A stretch of DNA of 28,537 nucleotides from CAYFHQ01 sp964342805 (lineage in GTDB: Bacteria; Bacillota; Clostridia; Peptostreptococcales; Acidaminobacteraceae): assembly GCA_964342805.1 (NCBI GenBank), contig CAYFHQ010000042.1:1-28537 (forward strand), given 5' to 3'. Under the pieces are notes generated by a model. That model had not been told where the DNA came from and did not search any database. It was given only the letters and a program-made list of their open reading frames with translations. This document shows, in pieces, positions 6,851 to 14,308 of the stretch. The first letter of the stretch is position 1, and every line of letters starts with the position of its first letter. A program made the position numbers and the translations under genes.

Positions 6851-7079
6851 AGCCACCTCCAAAGTAGGACGGGGTTGTTCCCGCCCGCAGTATTGCGAGG
6901 GGCGACGAAGTTCCCTGTGAGAATAACCTCATTCCCGTAAGCGAAGCCTGATGTCTGAGCGTCAGCGAGTTCCAGGCGGAGTAGGGAATGAGGTTAGGCG
7001 AACAGATGGAACTTCATCGCCCCGAGCTTAGCAAGGAAGGGAACAACCCCAGTCCTACGAGATCGGAGGAGGCTACAGC
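6846..7079 (+). repeat. Large palindromic structured element, copy C
   Basis: The most regular copy, directly abutting copy B. Outer arms 6846-6860 and 7065-7079 (13 of 15 paired); GTAGGAC-GGGGTTGTTCCC (6864-6882) pairs with 7039-7058 with one bulged base; GACGAAGTTCC (6904-6914) with 7008-7018; AACCTCATTCCC (6925-6936) with GGGAATGAGGTT (6984-6995), 12 perfect pairs; GCCTG (6946-6950) with CAGGC (6973-6977). The inner 12-bp stem differs completely in sequence from the equivalent stems in copies A and B, yet remains paired, while the bases between stems are kept. That is covariation, and it argues that folding (RNA or extruded single strand) matters. Confidence 0.75.
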
Positions 7080-7083
7080 AAGC

Positions 7084-7133
7084 AAAAACACCCTCGCCCA
7101 CCAATGGTCGTCGGTAGTAAGCAAAGGGTGTTT
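7084..7133 (-). terminator. Terminator of the thiolase-reductase-hydratase operon
   Basis: AAACACCCT (7086-7094) pairs perfectly with AGGGTGTTT (7125-7133). The 30-base insert can form a smaller internal hairpin. On the minus strand the stem runs into TTTTTGC. It lies 29 bases after the hydratase stop. Confidence 0.75.
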
Positions 7134-7161
7134 CGCATATGGGTGATTCAAAGGGACATAG

Positions 7162-7584
7162 TTATGTTTGTAGCGTCGGCGGCACCACTGTTGCAGTGCC
7201 AGTAAGGACCTGGTCGCCCTTCTGGTTGGCACAGGTGGTCGTGAGGACCAAGCGGCCTTTTTCGGCCAGGACCTGGTCCACCCTTACGGTGGCCGTCACT
7301 GTGTCACCAATGTAGACTGGTGCAGTAAATCGAATATCCTGCTTGAGGTATATGGTGCCAGGGCCAGGCAACTGCATGCCCAAGACGGCCGACACCAGTC
7401 CCATGGTCAACATGCCATGGGCAATCCGTTGTTTAAAGGGACTTTGGGCTGCGGCGACGTCGTTAATATGGACTGGGTTGAGGTCTCCTGTGAGCCCCGC
7501 ATAGAGCACAATATCTGCGTCTGTTATGGTCTTGGTAAAGGATGCGCTCTTGCCCAGGGGATAGGTTTCCAAAAGTCTTGTCAT
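7162..7584 (-). CDS. phaJ: MaoC-like (R)-specific enoyl-CoA hydratase
   Basis: A 140-aa single hot-dog-fold protein. The hydratase-2 motif is clear: AGLTGDLNPVHIND puts the catalytic pair at D34 and H39, followed by the family segment IAHGMLTMGLVSAVLG. It would interconvert (R)-3-hydroxyacyl-CoA and trans-2-enoyl-CoA, e.g. (R)-3-hydroxybutyryl-CoA to crotonyl-CoA. The start at 7584 is chosen because AAAGGAGG lies 5 bases upstream; a longer frame would add ten residues that cover this site. It is the third gene of an operon after a thiolase and an SDR reductase, so the three catalyse consecutive steps. Size is typical of PhaJ-type enzymes. The exact chain length is unknown. Confidence 0.85.
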   Translation of the reverse strand: MTRLLETYPLGKSASFTKTITDADIVLYAGLTGDLNPVHINDVAAAQSPFKQRIAHGMLTMGLVSAVLGMQLPGPGTIYLKQDIRFTAPVYIGDTVTATVRVDQVLAEKGRLVLTTTCANQKGDQVLTGTATVVPPTLQT

Positions 7585-7629
7585 CTTGCCTCCTTTATGG
7601 TGCTTGTAGATCATTTTACCTCTTACTAA

Positions 7630-8370
7630 TTAGAGGACAATCCCCCCATCTACACTGAGGACTGTGCCTGTAACAAATCGGGCTTGGTCAGAGGCTAGGA
7701 ACAAGAAGGCATTGGCAATATCCTCAGGCCGGCCCAGGTCTCTTAGGGGGGACTTGGACTTCATCATGTCCAGGACCTTGTCCGGCATTTTCTCTGTCAT
7801 TGGGGTCAGAATAAACCCTGGAGCAACTGCATTTACACGGATTTGCTTCTTCCCCAGTTCCTTGGCCCAGGTCTTGGTCATGCCTATAACACCCCACTTG
7901 GTAGCTGCATAGTTGGTCTGGCCGTAGTTACCGTAGATCCCTACTACAGAGGAGGTGTTGAGGATAACCCCACCACCGGTTTCGCTCATTTCTTTTGCAA
8001 CCAACTGGCCACATAGGTAAACCCCTTTTAAGTTGACATCGATGACACGGTCCCACTCCTCCTCAGACATTTTCAGAAGGGTATTGTCCGCTGTAATGCC
8101 TGCATTGTTCACAAGGCAATCAATGCGGCCATATGTGGCCAGGACTGACTGAATCATGGACTCCACGTCTTGCTTTTTAGTTACATTAGCAGCAAGGCCA
8201 AGGGCTTGGCCCCCCTGGTCAACCACTGCATTGGCATTGGCCTCTACAGCCTCTTGGTTGAGGTCAACATAAACCACTTTGGCCCCTTCTTTGGCAAAGG
8301 TATCCGCTGTGACTTGTCCGATTCCCCGGGCAGCCCCGGTTACGATTACTACCTTATCTTGCATTCTCAT
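7630..8370 (-). CDS. SDR-family 3-oxoacyl/acetoacetyl-CoA reductase (FabG/PhaB-like)
   Basis: A 246-aa short-chain dehydrogenase. Cofactor motif TGAARGIG (11-18), NNAG (88-91), catalytic S140/S141, Y154 and K158 in the YAATKWG segment, PG motif at 184-185 and the C-terminal FVTGTVLSVDGG typical of FabG/PhaB. The position after strand beta-4 is N62 where Asp is usual. It would reduce acetoacetyl-CoA to (R)-3-hydroxybutyryl-CoA with NAD(P)H, fitting between the thiolase and the (R)-hydratase in this operon; a fatty-acid FabG role is the alternative. The start at 8370 is chosen for its GGAG 6 bases upstream; an ATG four codons earlier lacks one. 60 bp separate it from the thiolase gene. Confidence 0.87.
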   Translation of the reverse strand: MRMQDKVVIVTGAARGIGQVTADTFAKEGAKVVYVDLNQEAVEANANAVVDQGGQALGLAANVTKKQDVESMIQSVLATYGRIDCLVNNAGITADNTLLKMSEEEWDRVIDVNLKGVYLCGQLVAKEMSETGGGVILNTSSVVGIYGNYGQTNYAATKWGVIGMTKTWAKELGKKQIRVNAVAPGFILTPMTEKMPDKVLDMMKSKSPLRDLGRPEDIANAFLFLASDQARFVTGTVLSVDGGIVL

Positions 8371-8429
8371 TTTGGTCTCCATTCATTCTTAATAATTCCT
8401 AGTATTCGTCGTATCCTGAGAAGTCAGGT

Positions 8430-9620
8430 CTACTTGTCTGTCTCATTTCGTTCAACAATCAAAGCTGCCCCTTGGCCACCGCCAATACAAAGGGTAGCTA
8501 GACCTGTCTTGGCCTCCCTCTTGATCATTTCATGGATCAGGGTGACAAGAATCCGCGTGCCAGAAGCTCCAATGGGGTGTCCCAAGGCTATGGCACCCCC
8601 ATTGACATTCACCTTGTCACTGGGGATTTTCAGGTCCTTGACCACTGCCAGAGACTGGGCTGCAAAGGCTTCATTGGCTTCGATTAAGTCAATGTCTGCC
8701 ATGGTCATATCCACCCGTTCTAGGGCTTTTTTAGTCGCTGGAACAGGTCCATAGCCCATATAGGCAGGGTCTAGGGCCGCATGTCCATAGGACTTGATCT
8801 CACAAAGAATGGGGGCACCGATCTCCAGTGCATAGGCCTTTTCCATGACAATCACAAAGGCCGCCCCGTCATTTATACCAGAAGCGTTCCCAGCTGTGAC
8901 GGTCCCCTCTTTCTTAAAGGCAGGTCTCAGCTTAGACAGGCTTTCAACAGTGGTTCCTGCCCGAGGGTACTCGTCAAGGTCTATGGTGATCTCTCCCTTT
9001 CGGCTAGAGATGGTAACAGGTACAATCTCGTCTGAGAAACGCTTATTAGCCAATGCTTCCTGGGCCTTTTGCTGGCTTTTTGCTGCGAAGGTGTCCTGCT
9101 CTAGACGAGTCAGATCCCATTTTTCAGCTATGTTTTCAGCAGTAATGCCCATATGGTAGTCCTGAAAGGCGTCCATGAGTCCATCGACCATCATGGTGTC
9201 CTCAATGGACCCATTGCCCATTTTCATTCCCCACCGGGCCTTCTTCATAATGTAGGGGGCATTGGACATGCTCTCCGTGCCACCTGCCAGAACAACCTTG
9301 GCATCTCCGAGGGCAATAAACTGGGCTGCCACGGAGACGGTCCGCAGGCCTGAGCCACAGAGCTTGTTGATGGTCATGGCTGGGACATGGTCTGGTACAC
9401 CAGCGTGGATGGCCACTTGACGGGCTACATTTTGGCCTTGACCAGCCGATAAGATATTGCCCACCAAGACCTCGTCAATGATCACAGGGTCAATTCCCGC
9501 CCGACGGATTGCGTCTTTGGCAGCCTGGGTCCCCAGGTCTACAGCACTCAAGGGTGCCAGGGCACCTCCAAAGCTTCCTATGGGTGTACGAACGGCACTT
9601 ACAATTACAGCTTGCTTCAT
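8430..9620 (-). CDS. thlA: Acetyl-CoA acetyltransferase (thiolase)
   Basis: A 396-aa biosynthetic-type thiolase that condenses two acetyl-CoA into acetoacetyl-CoA. The nucleophile is C88 in NKLCGSGLRTV. The second-half motifs are NEAFAAQSLAV, GGAIALGHPIGASG (catalytic His) and CIGGGQGAA (second catalytic Cys). It starts MKQAVIVSAVRTPIG, the usual thiolase N-terminus, and AAGGAGG lies 6 bases before the ATG at 9620; 21 further codons in the open frame upstream are not thiolase-like. First gene of a three-gene operon with the reductase and hydratase. No PHA synthase or butyryl-CoA dehydrogenase is in the window, so the end product (butyrate, PHB or other) is open. thlA and atoB are both in use for this family. 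Confidence 0.93.
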   Translation of the reverse strand: MKQAVIVSAVRTPIGSFGGALAPLSAVDLGTQAAKDAIRRAGIDPVIIDEVLVGNILSAGQGQNVARQVAIHAGVPDHVPAMTINKLCGSGLRTVSVAAQFIALGDAKVVLAGGTESMSNAPYIMKKARWGMKMGNGSIEDTMMVDGLMDAFQDYHMGITAENIAEKWDLTRLEQDTFAAKSQQKAQEALANKRFSDEIVPVTISSRKGEITIDLDEYPRAGTTVESLSKLRPAFKKEGTVTAGNASGINDGAAFVIVMEKAYALEIGAPILCEIKSYGHAALDPAYMGYGPVPATKKALERVDMTMADIDLIEANEAFAAQSLAVVKDLKIPSDKVNVNGGAIALGHPIGASGTRILVTLIHEMIKREAKTGLATLCIGGGQGAALIVERNETDK

Positions 9621-9637
9621 TTGATCCTCCTTCATTT

Positions 9638-9650
9638 CTTGTCGGACAAG
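9638..9650 (-). promoter_or_regulatory. 13-bp palindrome in the thiolase leader
   Basis: CTTGTCGGACAAG, perfect 6-bp arms around one base, ends 17 bases before the thiolase start codon, just ahead of its SD. It lies in the only ~60 bp between the upstream terminator and the gene, so the operon promoter must be close by. Candidate operator or small leader hairpin; no regulator is identified. Confidence 0.4.
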
Positions 9651-9681
9651 ATAAGTGCAAGTGCCGTGCCAAAAAACAAAC

Positions 9682-9721
9682 AAAAGCTACAAGACACTGG
9701 TATCAGTGGCTTGTAGCTTTT
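9682..9721 (-). terminator. Terminator after the DUF3810 gene
   Basis: AAAAGCTACAAG (9682-9693) pairs with CTTGTAGCTTTT (9710-9721), continued by CACTG/CAGTG around a GTAT loop, with one mismatch. On the minus strand it continues TTTTGTTTGTTTTTTGG. It stands between the DUF3810 gene and the thiolase operon and insulates them. Confidence 0.85.
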
Positions 9722-9818
9722 CACTTTGCGAATATTCTTTTTCATCATAATGGATGGGACTTTTCTGTGTCCGAACTTCAGTACACCTAATGGCCCTGTT
9801 CGAAATCCCGGACGGCCC

Positions 9819-10898
9819 TTAGTCCGCCAGTCGTTTCCAACCGATCAACAAGTCAACCATACGTCCATAGGACTTGACCCCCTCTGCTTGCTTGTTGGCT
9901 TTGAGGTATTGGTCGTTGACTTCTCGGTTGACTTCCTCAAACCACCCCTCATAGGTATTCCAAAAATCACGGGATTTTTGCAAGTCTTCCTTAATGCCTG
10001 GGTCAAGCTGGACCATGAAGGCCTCCCAAGCAGGTTTGTCTACAGAATATAGGGCATTGGAGCTATGGATCATGGCCAGAACATGGCCGGAGTATGCATA
10101 CAAGGGATCATCGCTATAGGCACACACTGCCCAGGCAATGAAGTTGGCCTCGTCCTCCCGGGTGATCCCCCGGTAGTGGGCTAATTCATGGGCTGCTGTT
10201 ACCGGTAGGGTATGGGTTGGTGCCATATGATTGATATTCCCCTCACCGGTAAAGGGATTGTAGATTCCTGCGATTCCTGCATAAGAAAAATAGATGGAAC
10301 TGCCTAGCAACTTGGGCTGTGTACCTCCAAAGGAAAGGAAGTTAAGCCGGTCTGGCAGTTGATAAAAGGCACCATCCACTCCACTTAGGAGCTTAGATGT
10401 GGCTGTTTCCTCAACGAGCGCCCAGTCGATTTTTTTTCGTTCTAGGGCTGCCTGGTCAGCCAGCCAATAGGTCACTTCTTCCAGTTCCTTGATTGTGGGC
10501 TGGGAAACCGGAACGTTGACAGAGGTGCTAATGGGCAGTCGCCCGTAATTCAAACCCCATAGGCCGTTGAAGGCCACCAGGGCTAACAAGATCAATGTGA
10601 TTAGCGACCGCATCCCCTTGGGGATGGCCTTTTCTGGGGCGTAGCGCAGGTCTTTAAACCACCGCATGAATATGACAATAGCGACGACCAACCCGATGGC
10701 AAGGAAAAGTTCACCTAAGGAGATAAAGAGCCACCGGTTGATCCAGCCTTGGAAACTTGCAATCAGCGGGTAGAGACCCCGGCTATACCAGTATTCCACC
10801 AGGCGGGGCTGGTCCTTTGTGTATAAGAGCAAGCCCAGTAGTATGCTGAGCAGGATAATTTTTCTTGTTTCTTTCCATAGTGCTTTCAGTTGCGTCAC
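9819..10898 (-). CDS. DUF3810-family membrane protein with a zinc-metallopeptidase motif
   Basis: A 359-aa protein with three N-terminal hydrophobic helices (about 13-27, 56-78 and 98-115) followed by a ~240-residue soluble domain. AAHELAHYRGITREDEANF holds HELAH at 237-241 and a downstream E250, the arrangement of a gluzincin-type zinc site. This matches the DUF3810 family, whose substrate is not known; I infer that the catalytic domain is outside the cell. The open frame begins with GTG at 10898, where the only SD-like bases (AGGGG) overlap the start itself; a CTG four codons in would be better spaced. The true start is therefore unsure. A promoter and a 5' stem-loop precede it. It is a single-gene unit ended by a strong terminator. 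Confidence 0.78.
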   Translation of the reverse strand: MTQLKALWKETRKIILLSILLGLLLYTKDQPRLVEYWYSRGLYPLIASFQGWINRWLFISLGELFLAIGLVVAIVIFMRWFKDLRYAPEKAIPKGMRSLITLILLALVAFNGLWGLNYGRLPISTSVNVPVSQPTIKELEEVTYWLADQAALERKKIDWALVEETATSKLLSGVDGAFYQLPDRLNFLSFGGTQPKLLGSSIYFSYAGIAGIYNPFTGEGNINHMAPTHTLPVTAAHELAHYRGITREDEANFIAWAVCAYSDDPLYAYSGHVLAMIHSSNALYSVDKPAWEAFMVQLDPGIKEDLQKSRDFWNTYEGWFEEVNREVNDQYLKANKQAEGVKSYGRMVDLLIGWKRLAD

Positions 10899-10933
10899 CC
10901 CTAGCTTGAGTCAAATCACCTTAAACCACCCAT

Positions 10934-10959
10934 GTCCGCAGACCTTTCGGGTCACGGAC
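10934..10959 (-). promoter_or_regulatory. 5' stem-loop in the DUF3810 transcript leader
   Basis: GTCCG/CGGAC and GACC/GGTC form a two-part stem with a small internal loop. It begins right at the predicted transcription start and is not followed by a T run on the minus strand, so it is not a terminator for that strand. Possibly an mRNA-stabilising or regulatory hairpin. Confidence 0.4.
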
Positions 10960-10967
10960 CACTTTTA

Positions 10968-10996
10968 TTATCATATCATATTTGCCTCATTCTCAA
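10968..10996 (-). promoter_or_regulatory. Sigma-A-type promoter for the DUF3810 gene
   Basis: On the minus strand TTGAGA (10991-10996), a 17-bp spacer and TGATAA (10968-10973). An overlapping TATGAT lies two bases upstream of the second box. Confidence 0.5.
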
Positions 10997-11028
10997 GGGT
11001 CCTACAGAGACATTTCTACAATAAGAAA

Positions 11029-11064
11029 GGACCAAGTTGATCGGTTATCCCATCAACTCGGCCC
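11029..11064 (-). terminator. Terminator after the SLH/cytochrome-b5-like gene
   Basis: GGACCAAGTTGAT pairs with ATCAACTCGGCCC with two mismatches, and the minus strand continues TTTCTTATT. It lies 14 bases after the stop codon and closes the iron-transport gene cluster. Confidence 0.7.
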
Positions 11065-11077
11065 TATGTCGTTTTAT

Positions 11078-11941
11078 TTATTCTTGGTAAATCCCAACTT
11101 CTTTTGCCAGACTCAAAGTACTTAGGCCGTGGGGGGAACCTTCTCTAATTTGCTGAGAAATATCCACACCTGCAACGGCACCATTGAAGTGGGTTCCGTT
11201 GGCCCAAACACCTACGTCACTGACATCGTAAACCTTGCCGTCTACAGCTACTAGGGACCGCATGCCATTTTTTCCGTTGAATTTTGCTAGGGTCTCCTTG
11301 TCAAAGACCAGGTCTTTTGACGCCCGTTTTTCAGGAGAAATCACCCGAACGGTCATGGTGGCAGCTTCTGCGCGGGTAGCTGGATTGTCTACCCTAAATG
11401 TGTTGTCACTGTAGCCAGACACAATCCCTGCGTCAAAGACATTGAGTACCGCCATCTTTTGATCTTCCGACAGGTTCTTGGTGTCCACAACATCCATGGT
11501 CCGTGCCATATAGTAATGACCCCTGGAAGCCAAGGCCCGGTCTACCATGAGGGCAATTTCTCCCCGGGTAATGGCCTTGTCCAAATCCGTAAACTCTCCG
11601 CTCATGAGGTACTTGGCCTCAATGGCTGCGTCCTTCCATCCATTGGCCCAGTGGCCTGCCATGCCTTCCATAGGCGAGATCTTCTTTGCCTTGAGTAGCA
11701 TAACAATAAACTCTGCCCGGGTAATGGTATTGTCCGGTCGGAAGGTCTGGTCAGGATATCCACTGACAATATCCTTGCTCACCAGTTCCTCAATAAAGGT
11801 CTTGCCCCAGTGGTCTTTCACGTCGCTGAGTTCCTTCATTTCAATCGTATCCATCATGTCCATAGCTGCATATGAAGTAGAAAAAGTGGCGATTAAGATG
11901 AACACGAACACAAGACTTGCAATGCGTATAGTCGTTTTCAT
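11078..11941 (-). CDS. SLH-domain surface protein with a C-terminal cytochrome-b5-like domain
   Basis: A 287-aa exported protein. A signal peptide (KTTIRIASLVFVFILIATF..SYA, cleavage near residue 26) is followed by three SLH repeats: about 38-85 (DVKDHWGKTFIEELVSKDI, GYPDQTFRPDNTITRAEF), 97-140 and 152-203 (GYSDNTFRVDNPATRAEA). These anchor proteins to secondary cell-wall polymers. The tail (213-287) reads FDKETLAKFNGKNG, VAVDGKVYDVSDVGVWANGTH and AGVDISQQIREGSPHG, the pattern of bacterial cytochrome-b5-like heme/steroid-binding domains; H251 and H271 are possible heme ligands. GGAGG precedes the ATG. It follows the ferric-iron ABC transporter genes by 40 bp with no terminator between, so it is probably part of the Fur-controlled unit; a separate promoter with TATAGT in that gap is possible. 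Confidence 0.85.
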   Translation of the reverse strand: MKTTIRIASLVFVFILIATFSTSYAAMDMMDTIEMKELSDVKDHWGKTFIEELVSKDIVSGYPDQTFRPDNTITRAEFIVMLLKAKKISPMEGMAGHWANGWKDAAIEAKYLMSGEFTDLDKAITRGEIALMVDRALASRGHYYMARTMDVVDTKNLSEDQKMAVLNVFDAGIVSGYSDNTFRVDNPATRAEAATMTVRVISPEKRASKDLVFDKETLAKFNGKNGMRSLVAVDGKVYDVSDVGVWANGTHFNGAVAGVDISQQIREGSPHGLSTLSLAKEVGIYQE

Positions 11942-11981
11942 AATACACCTCCGACTATACTATACCCAAGGTGTGTATTTT

Positions 11982-12662
11982 CTATCTGAGAACCTCTGAA
12001 GGGTCACCATAACGTAATATTTTGCCCTGCTCCATGACAATGACATGGTCGGCAATTTCAAGGGCGTCTTCCTTGTCGTGGGTTACAAAAATGGTTGTGA
12101 TTTCCGCCTTCCTCACGATTTGCTCCACGTCACTACGGATTTGACCATGGAGGTGGGCGTCAAGGTTACTGAAGGGCTCATCCATCAGCAAAACCTTGGG
12201 CTTGGGTGCCAGGGCTCTGGCCAGGGCAACCCGCTGTTGCTGGCCTCCACTGAGTTCATGGGGGTAGCGTTTTTCATAACCACCGAGTTCCACCAGGTCT
12301 AACATGTCACAGACCCGTTGCTTACGTTCCGACTTGGATACGCCGTCTAGTCCAAAGGCAATGTTCTTTTCCACTGTTAGATGGGGAAACAGCGCATAAT
12401 CCTGGAAGAGCATACCCACGTTACGCTTTTCTGGGGGCAGGTTTTTGGCTCCATCCGTAAGGAGCTTCTGGTCCATTTCGATCTGGCCAGAAATGGGGGT
12501 CTCCAGGCCTGCAATCAAGCGGAGGGTTGTACTTTTTCCAGAACCACTTTCTCCTACGATGGCCATGAGTTTACCTGCCGGTAGGGTGAAAGAAACGTCC
12601 GAAAGGGTCAAGTCCTCTGCATTTTTGTACTTAAAGTTGAGGTTTCGAAGGGCTATATTCAA
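11982..12662 (-). CDS. fbpC: Ferric-iron ABC transporter ATPase (FbpC-like, short form)
   Basis: A 226-aa ABC ATPase: Walker A GESGSGKST (37-45), Q-loop FQDYALFPHLTV (Q87), signature LSGGQ (137-141), Walker B LLMDEP (158-163), D-loop SNLDA, switch H195. QDYALFPHLTVEKNIAFGL is typical of FbpC/AfuC. It powers iron import with the permease and binding protein encoded upstream. It starts with TTG, 7 bases after AAGGAG, and overlaps the permease stop by four bases (translational coupling). Normal FbpC proteins are about 350 aa; this one ends just after the nucleotide-binding domain and lacks the C-terminal regulatory (TOBE-like) domain. The gene is intact up to a proper stop, so this is a short form, not obviously a frameshift. 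Confidence 0.88.
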   Translation of the reverse strand: MNIALRNLNFKYKNAEDLTLSDVSFTLPAGKLMAIVGESGSGKSTTLRLIAGLETPISGQIEMDQKLLTDGAKNLPPEKRNVGMLFQDYALFPHLTVEKNIAFGLDGVSKSERKQRVCDMLDLVELGGYEKRYPHELSGGQQQRVALARALAPKPKVLLMDEPFSNLDAHLHGQIRSDVEQIVRKAEITTIFVTHDKEDALEIADHVIVMEQGKILRYGDPSEVLR

Positions 12663-14299
12663 TTCTTTGCTCCTTTCGCCTTGGCTTGGTAGCGCTGCAG
12701 CAAGGTAATAAAAATAATACTAATCATTATAATCAAAAGCGACGGTATGGACGCTTCATGGATCATTTCGTCGTTGGCATACTCAAAGGCCTTGGTCGCC
12801 AGGGTGTCAAAGTTAAAGGGCCGCAAGATCAAAGTCAGGGGGAGCTCCTTTAACATGTCTATGAAGACTAAGACAAAACCTGCGATTAGGGCTGGATGGA
12901 TCATGGGCAGGTCCACCTTAAAGAAGGTCTTGACGCTGTCGTTGCCCAGGAGCCGGGAGGCTTCGTGGTACTTGAGGCCAACCTTGTCAAAGCCAGAAGT
13001 TATACTGTTAAAACCAATGGCCAAGAAACGGATGACATAGGCGAAACAGAGCATGGCCAGACTGGTACTAAGGACCAGGGTCTTGTTCATACCCAGCCAC
13101 TCCTTGTAGACCGTTGGCGCTAGAAAGCGGTCAATGGCAACAAAGAGAATAATCACACCAACAGAGATCACCGCACCTGGAATGGAGTAGCCCAGAGACA
13201 CGGCACTGGCATGGAACTTGGTCAACTTTGAATCGGACAAGCGGTTATTGTTGGCCACAATCACTGCAATAAGGAGGATAATGGCCGTTGTCACGATGGC
13301 GATCCCTGCTGTGTTCCCAATGAGTGAAAACAACTCTGGGGACAACCAGCGATCTCTGGACAGGTAGGACCAGTGGACCAACTGCAATACAGGAATGACA
13401 AAGGCAATGAGGAAAACCACACTGGTGTAGCCAGTTGCAAGAACCTTCTTCCATCCGGTTAGCTCAATTCGGGTCATTGCCCTTTGCTTGGTTGTGTTCA
13501 GTGATGTCTTAAAACGGCCTCTGAAGGCCCGCTCCCCTGCCAGACTCAAGAAGACAAAGAGCATGAGTAACATGGACAAGCGAATGGCCGCCTGGACGTC
13601 TCCCATGGAGAACCATGCCTTAAAAATGGCCGTACTAAAGGCAGGCACGCCAAAATACTTGACAACACCATAGTCGTTGAGGACTTCCATAACCACAAGG
13701 CTAATGCCACCTACCAAGGCTACCCGGCTCAGGGGCAGGATAACGCTGAAAAACAGCTTGGCAGGCCGGTGGCCTAGGACCCGGGCGCTTTCGATAAGCG
13801 AACCCGTATTCCGTGCTAAAAATCCTCTAGTCACCGTATAGACATAGGGAAACAGGAAAATTGTAAATATGAAAACAGCCCCAGGCAAATGCATGAGGTT
13901 AAAGTACTTTTGTGTCACTGTGATCCCCAGCTGGTTTCGTAGGAAGACCTGGATCACACCTGTATAAGTCAACAGTCCTTGGTAGGTGTAGGCCCCAATA
14001 TAGGCAGGAACAGCCAGGGGCAGCATGAGACCCCACTGGAGTTGTTTGCGCAGGGGAAACTCAAAGACACTCACTAGCCAAGCCAAGGAAAGCCCGATGA
14101 TTCCAGTGAACAAGGCAGTGAAGACCACTAACATCAAGGTGTTGAACATGTATTTGTTAAGAAGAAACTCGCGGATATGCTCCCAGTTTTCCGTGCCCGG
14201 TCCGAAGAAAAGCTGGTACAATATGGCGATTACCGGAAGTAGAAGCAGGCCGATACTGACATTTGTCAATATCGACCAGCTATCAAATCTACGATTCAT
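12659..14299 (-). CDS. fbpB: Ferric-iron ABC transporter permease (FbpB-like, fused two-domain)
   Basis: A 546-aa inner-membrane permease of about 12 helices, made of two tandem BPD-transport-1 domains as in SfuB/FbpB. Family landmarks include the EAA-type loops: SLIESARVLGHRPAKLFFSVILPLSR (about 180-205) in the first half and YHEASRLLGNDSVKTFFKVDLPMIHPALIAG in the second. Length is normal for the fused form. It forms the channel for Fe3+ delivered by the binding lipoprotein; the ATPase gene overlaps its 3' end. The gene starts 9 bases after the binding-protein stop, with AGAGG ahead of the ATG. Transport of other metals or phosphonate-type substrates by similar permeases is the main alternative, made less likely by the Fur-like box upstream of the operon. 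Confidence 0.9.
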   Translation of the reverse strand: MNRRFDSWSILTNVSIGLLLLPVIAILYQLFFGPGTENWEHIREFLLNKYMFNTLMLVVFTALFTGIIGLSLAWLVSVFEFPLRKQLQWGLMLPLAVPAYIGAYTYQGLLTYTGVIQVFLRNQLGITVTQKYFNLMHLPGAVFIFTIFLFPYVYTVTRGFLARNTGSLIESARVLGHRPAKLFFSVILPLSRVALVGGISLVVMEVLNDYGVVKYFGVPAFSTAIFKAWFSMGDVQAAIRLSMLLMLFVFLSLAGERAFRGRFKTSLNTTKQRAMTRIELTGWKKVLATGYTSVVFLIAFVIPVLQLVHWSYLSRDRWLSPELFSLIGNTAGIAIVTTAIILLIAVIVANNNRLSDSKLTKFHASAVSLGYSIPGAVISVGVIILFVAIDRFLAPTVYKEWLGMNKTLVLSTSLAMLCFAYVIRFLAIGFNSITSGFDKVGLKYHEASRLLGNDSVKTFFKVDLPMIHPALIAGFVLVFIDMLKELPLTLILRPFNFDTLATKAFEYANDEMIHEASIPSLLIIMISIIFITLLQRYQAKAKGAKN

Positions 14300-14308
14300 A
14301 AATGCCTC

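Noticed and set aside
6238..6932. Three overlapping minus-strand open frames of 93-126 codons, two sharing a near-identical peptide segment
   Set aside because: They lie within the palindromic elements, have no SD or family resemblance, and the shared peptide is explained by the DNA repeat.
6296..7079. Possible CRISPR array
   Set aside because: Only three copies, each over 200 bp, palindromic and in both orientations; no short direct repeats with spacers.
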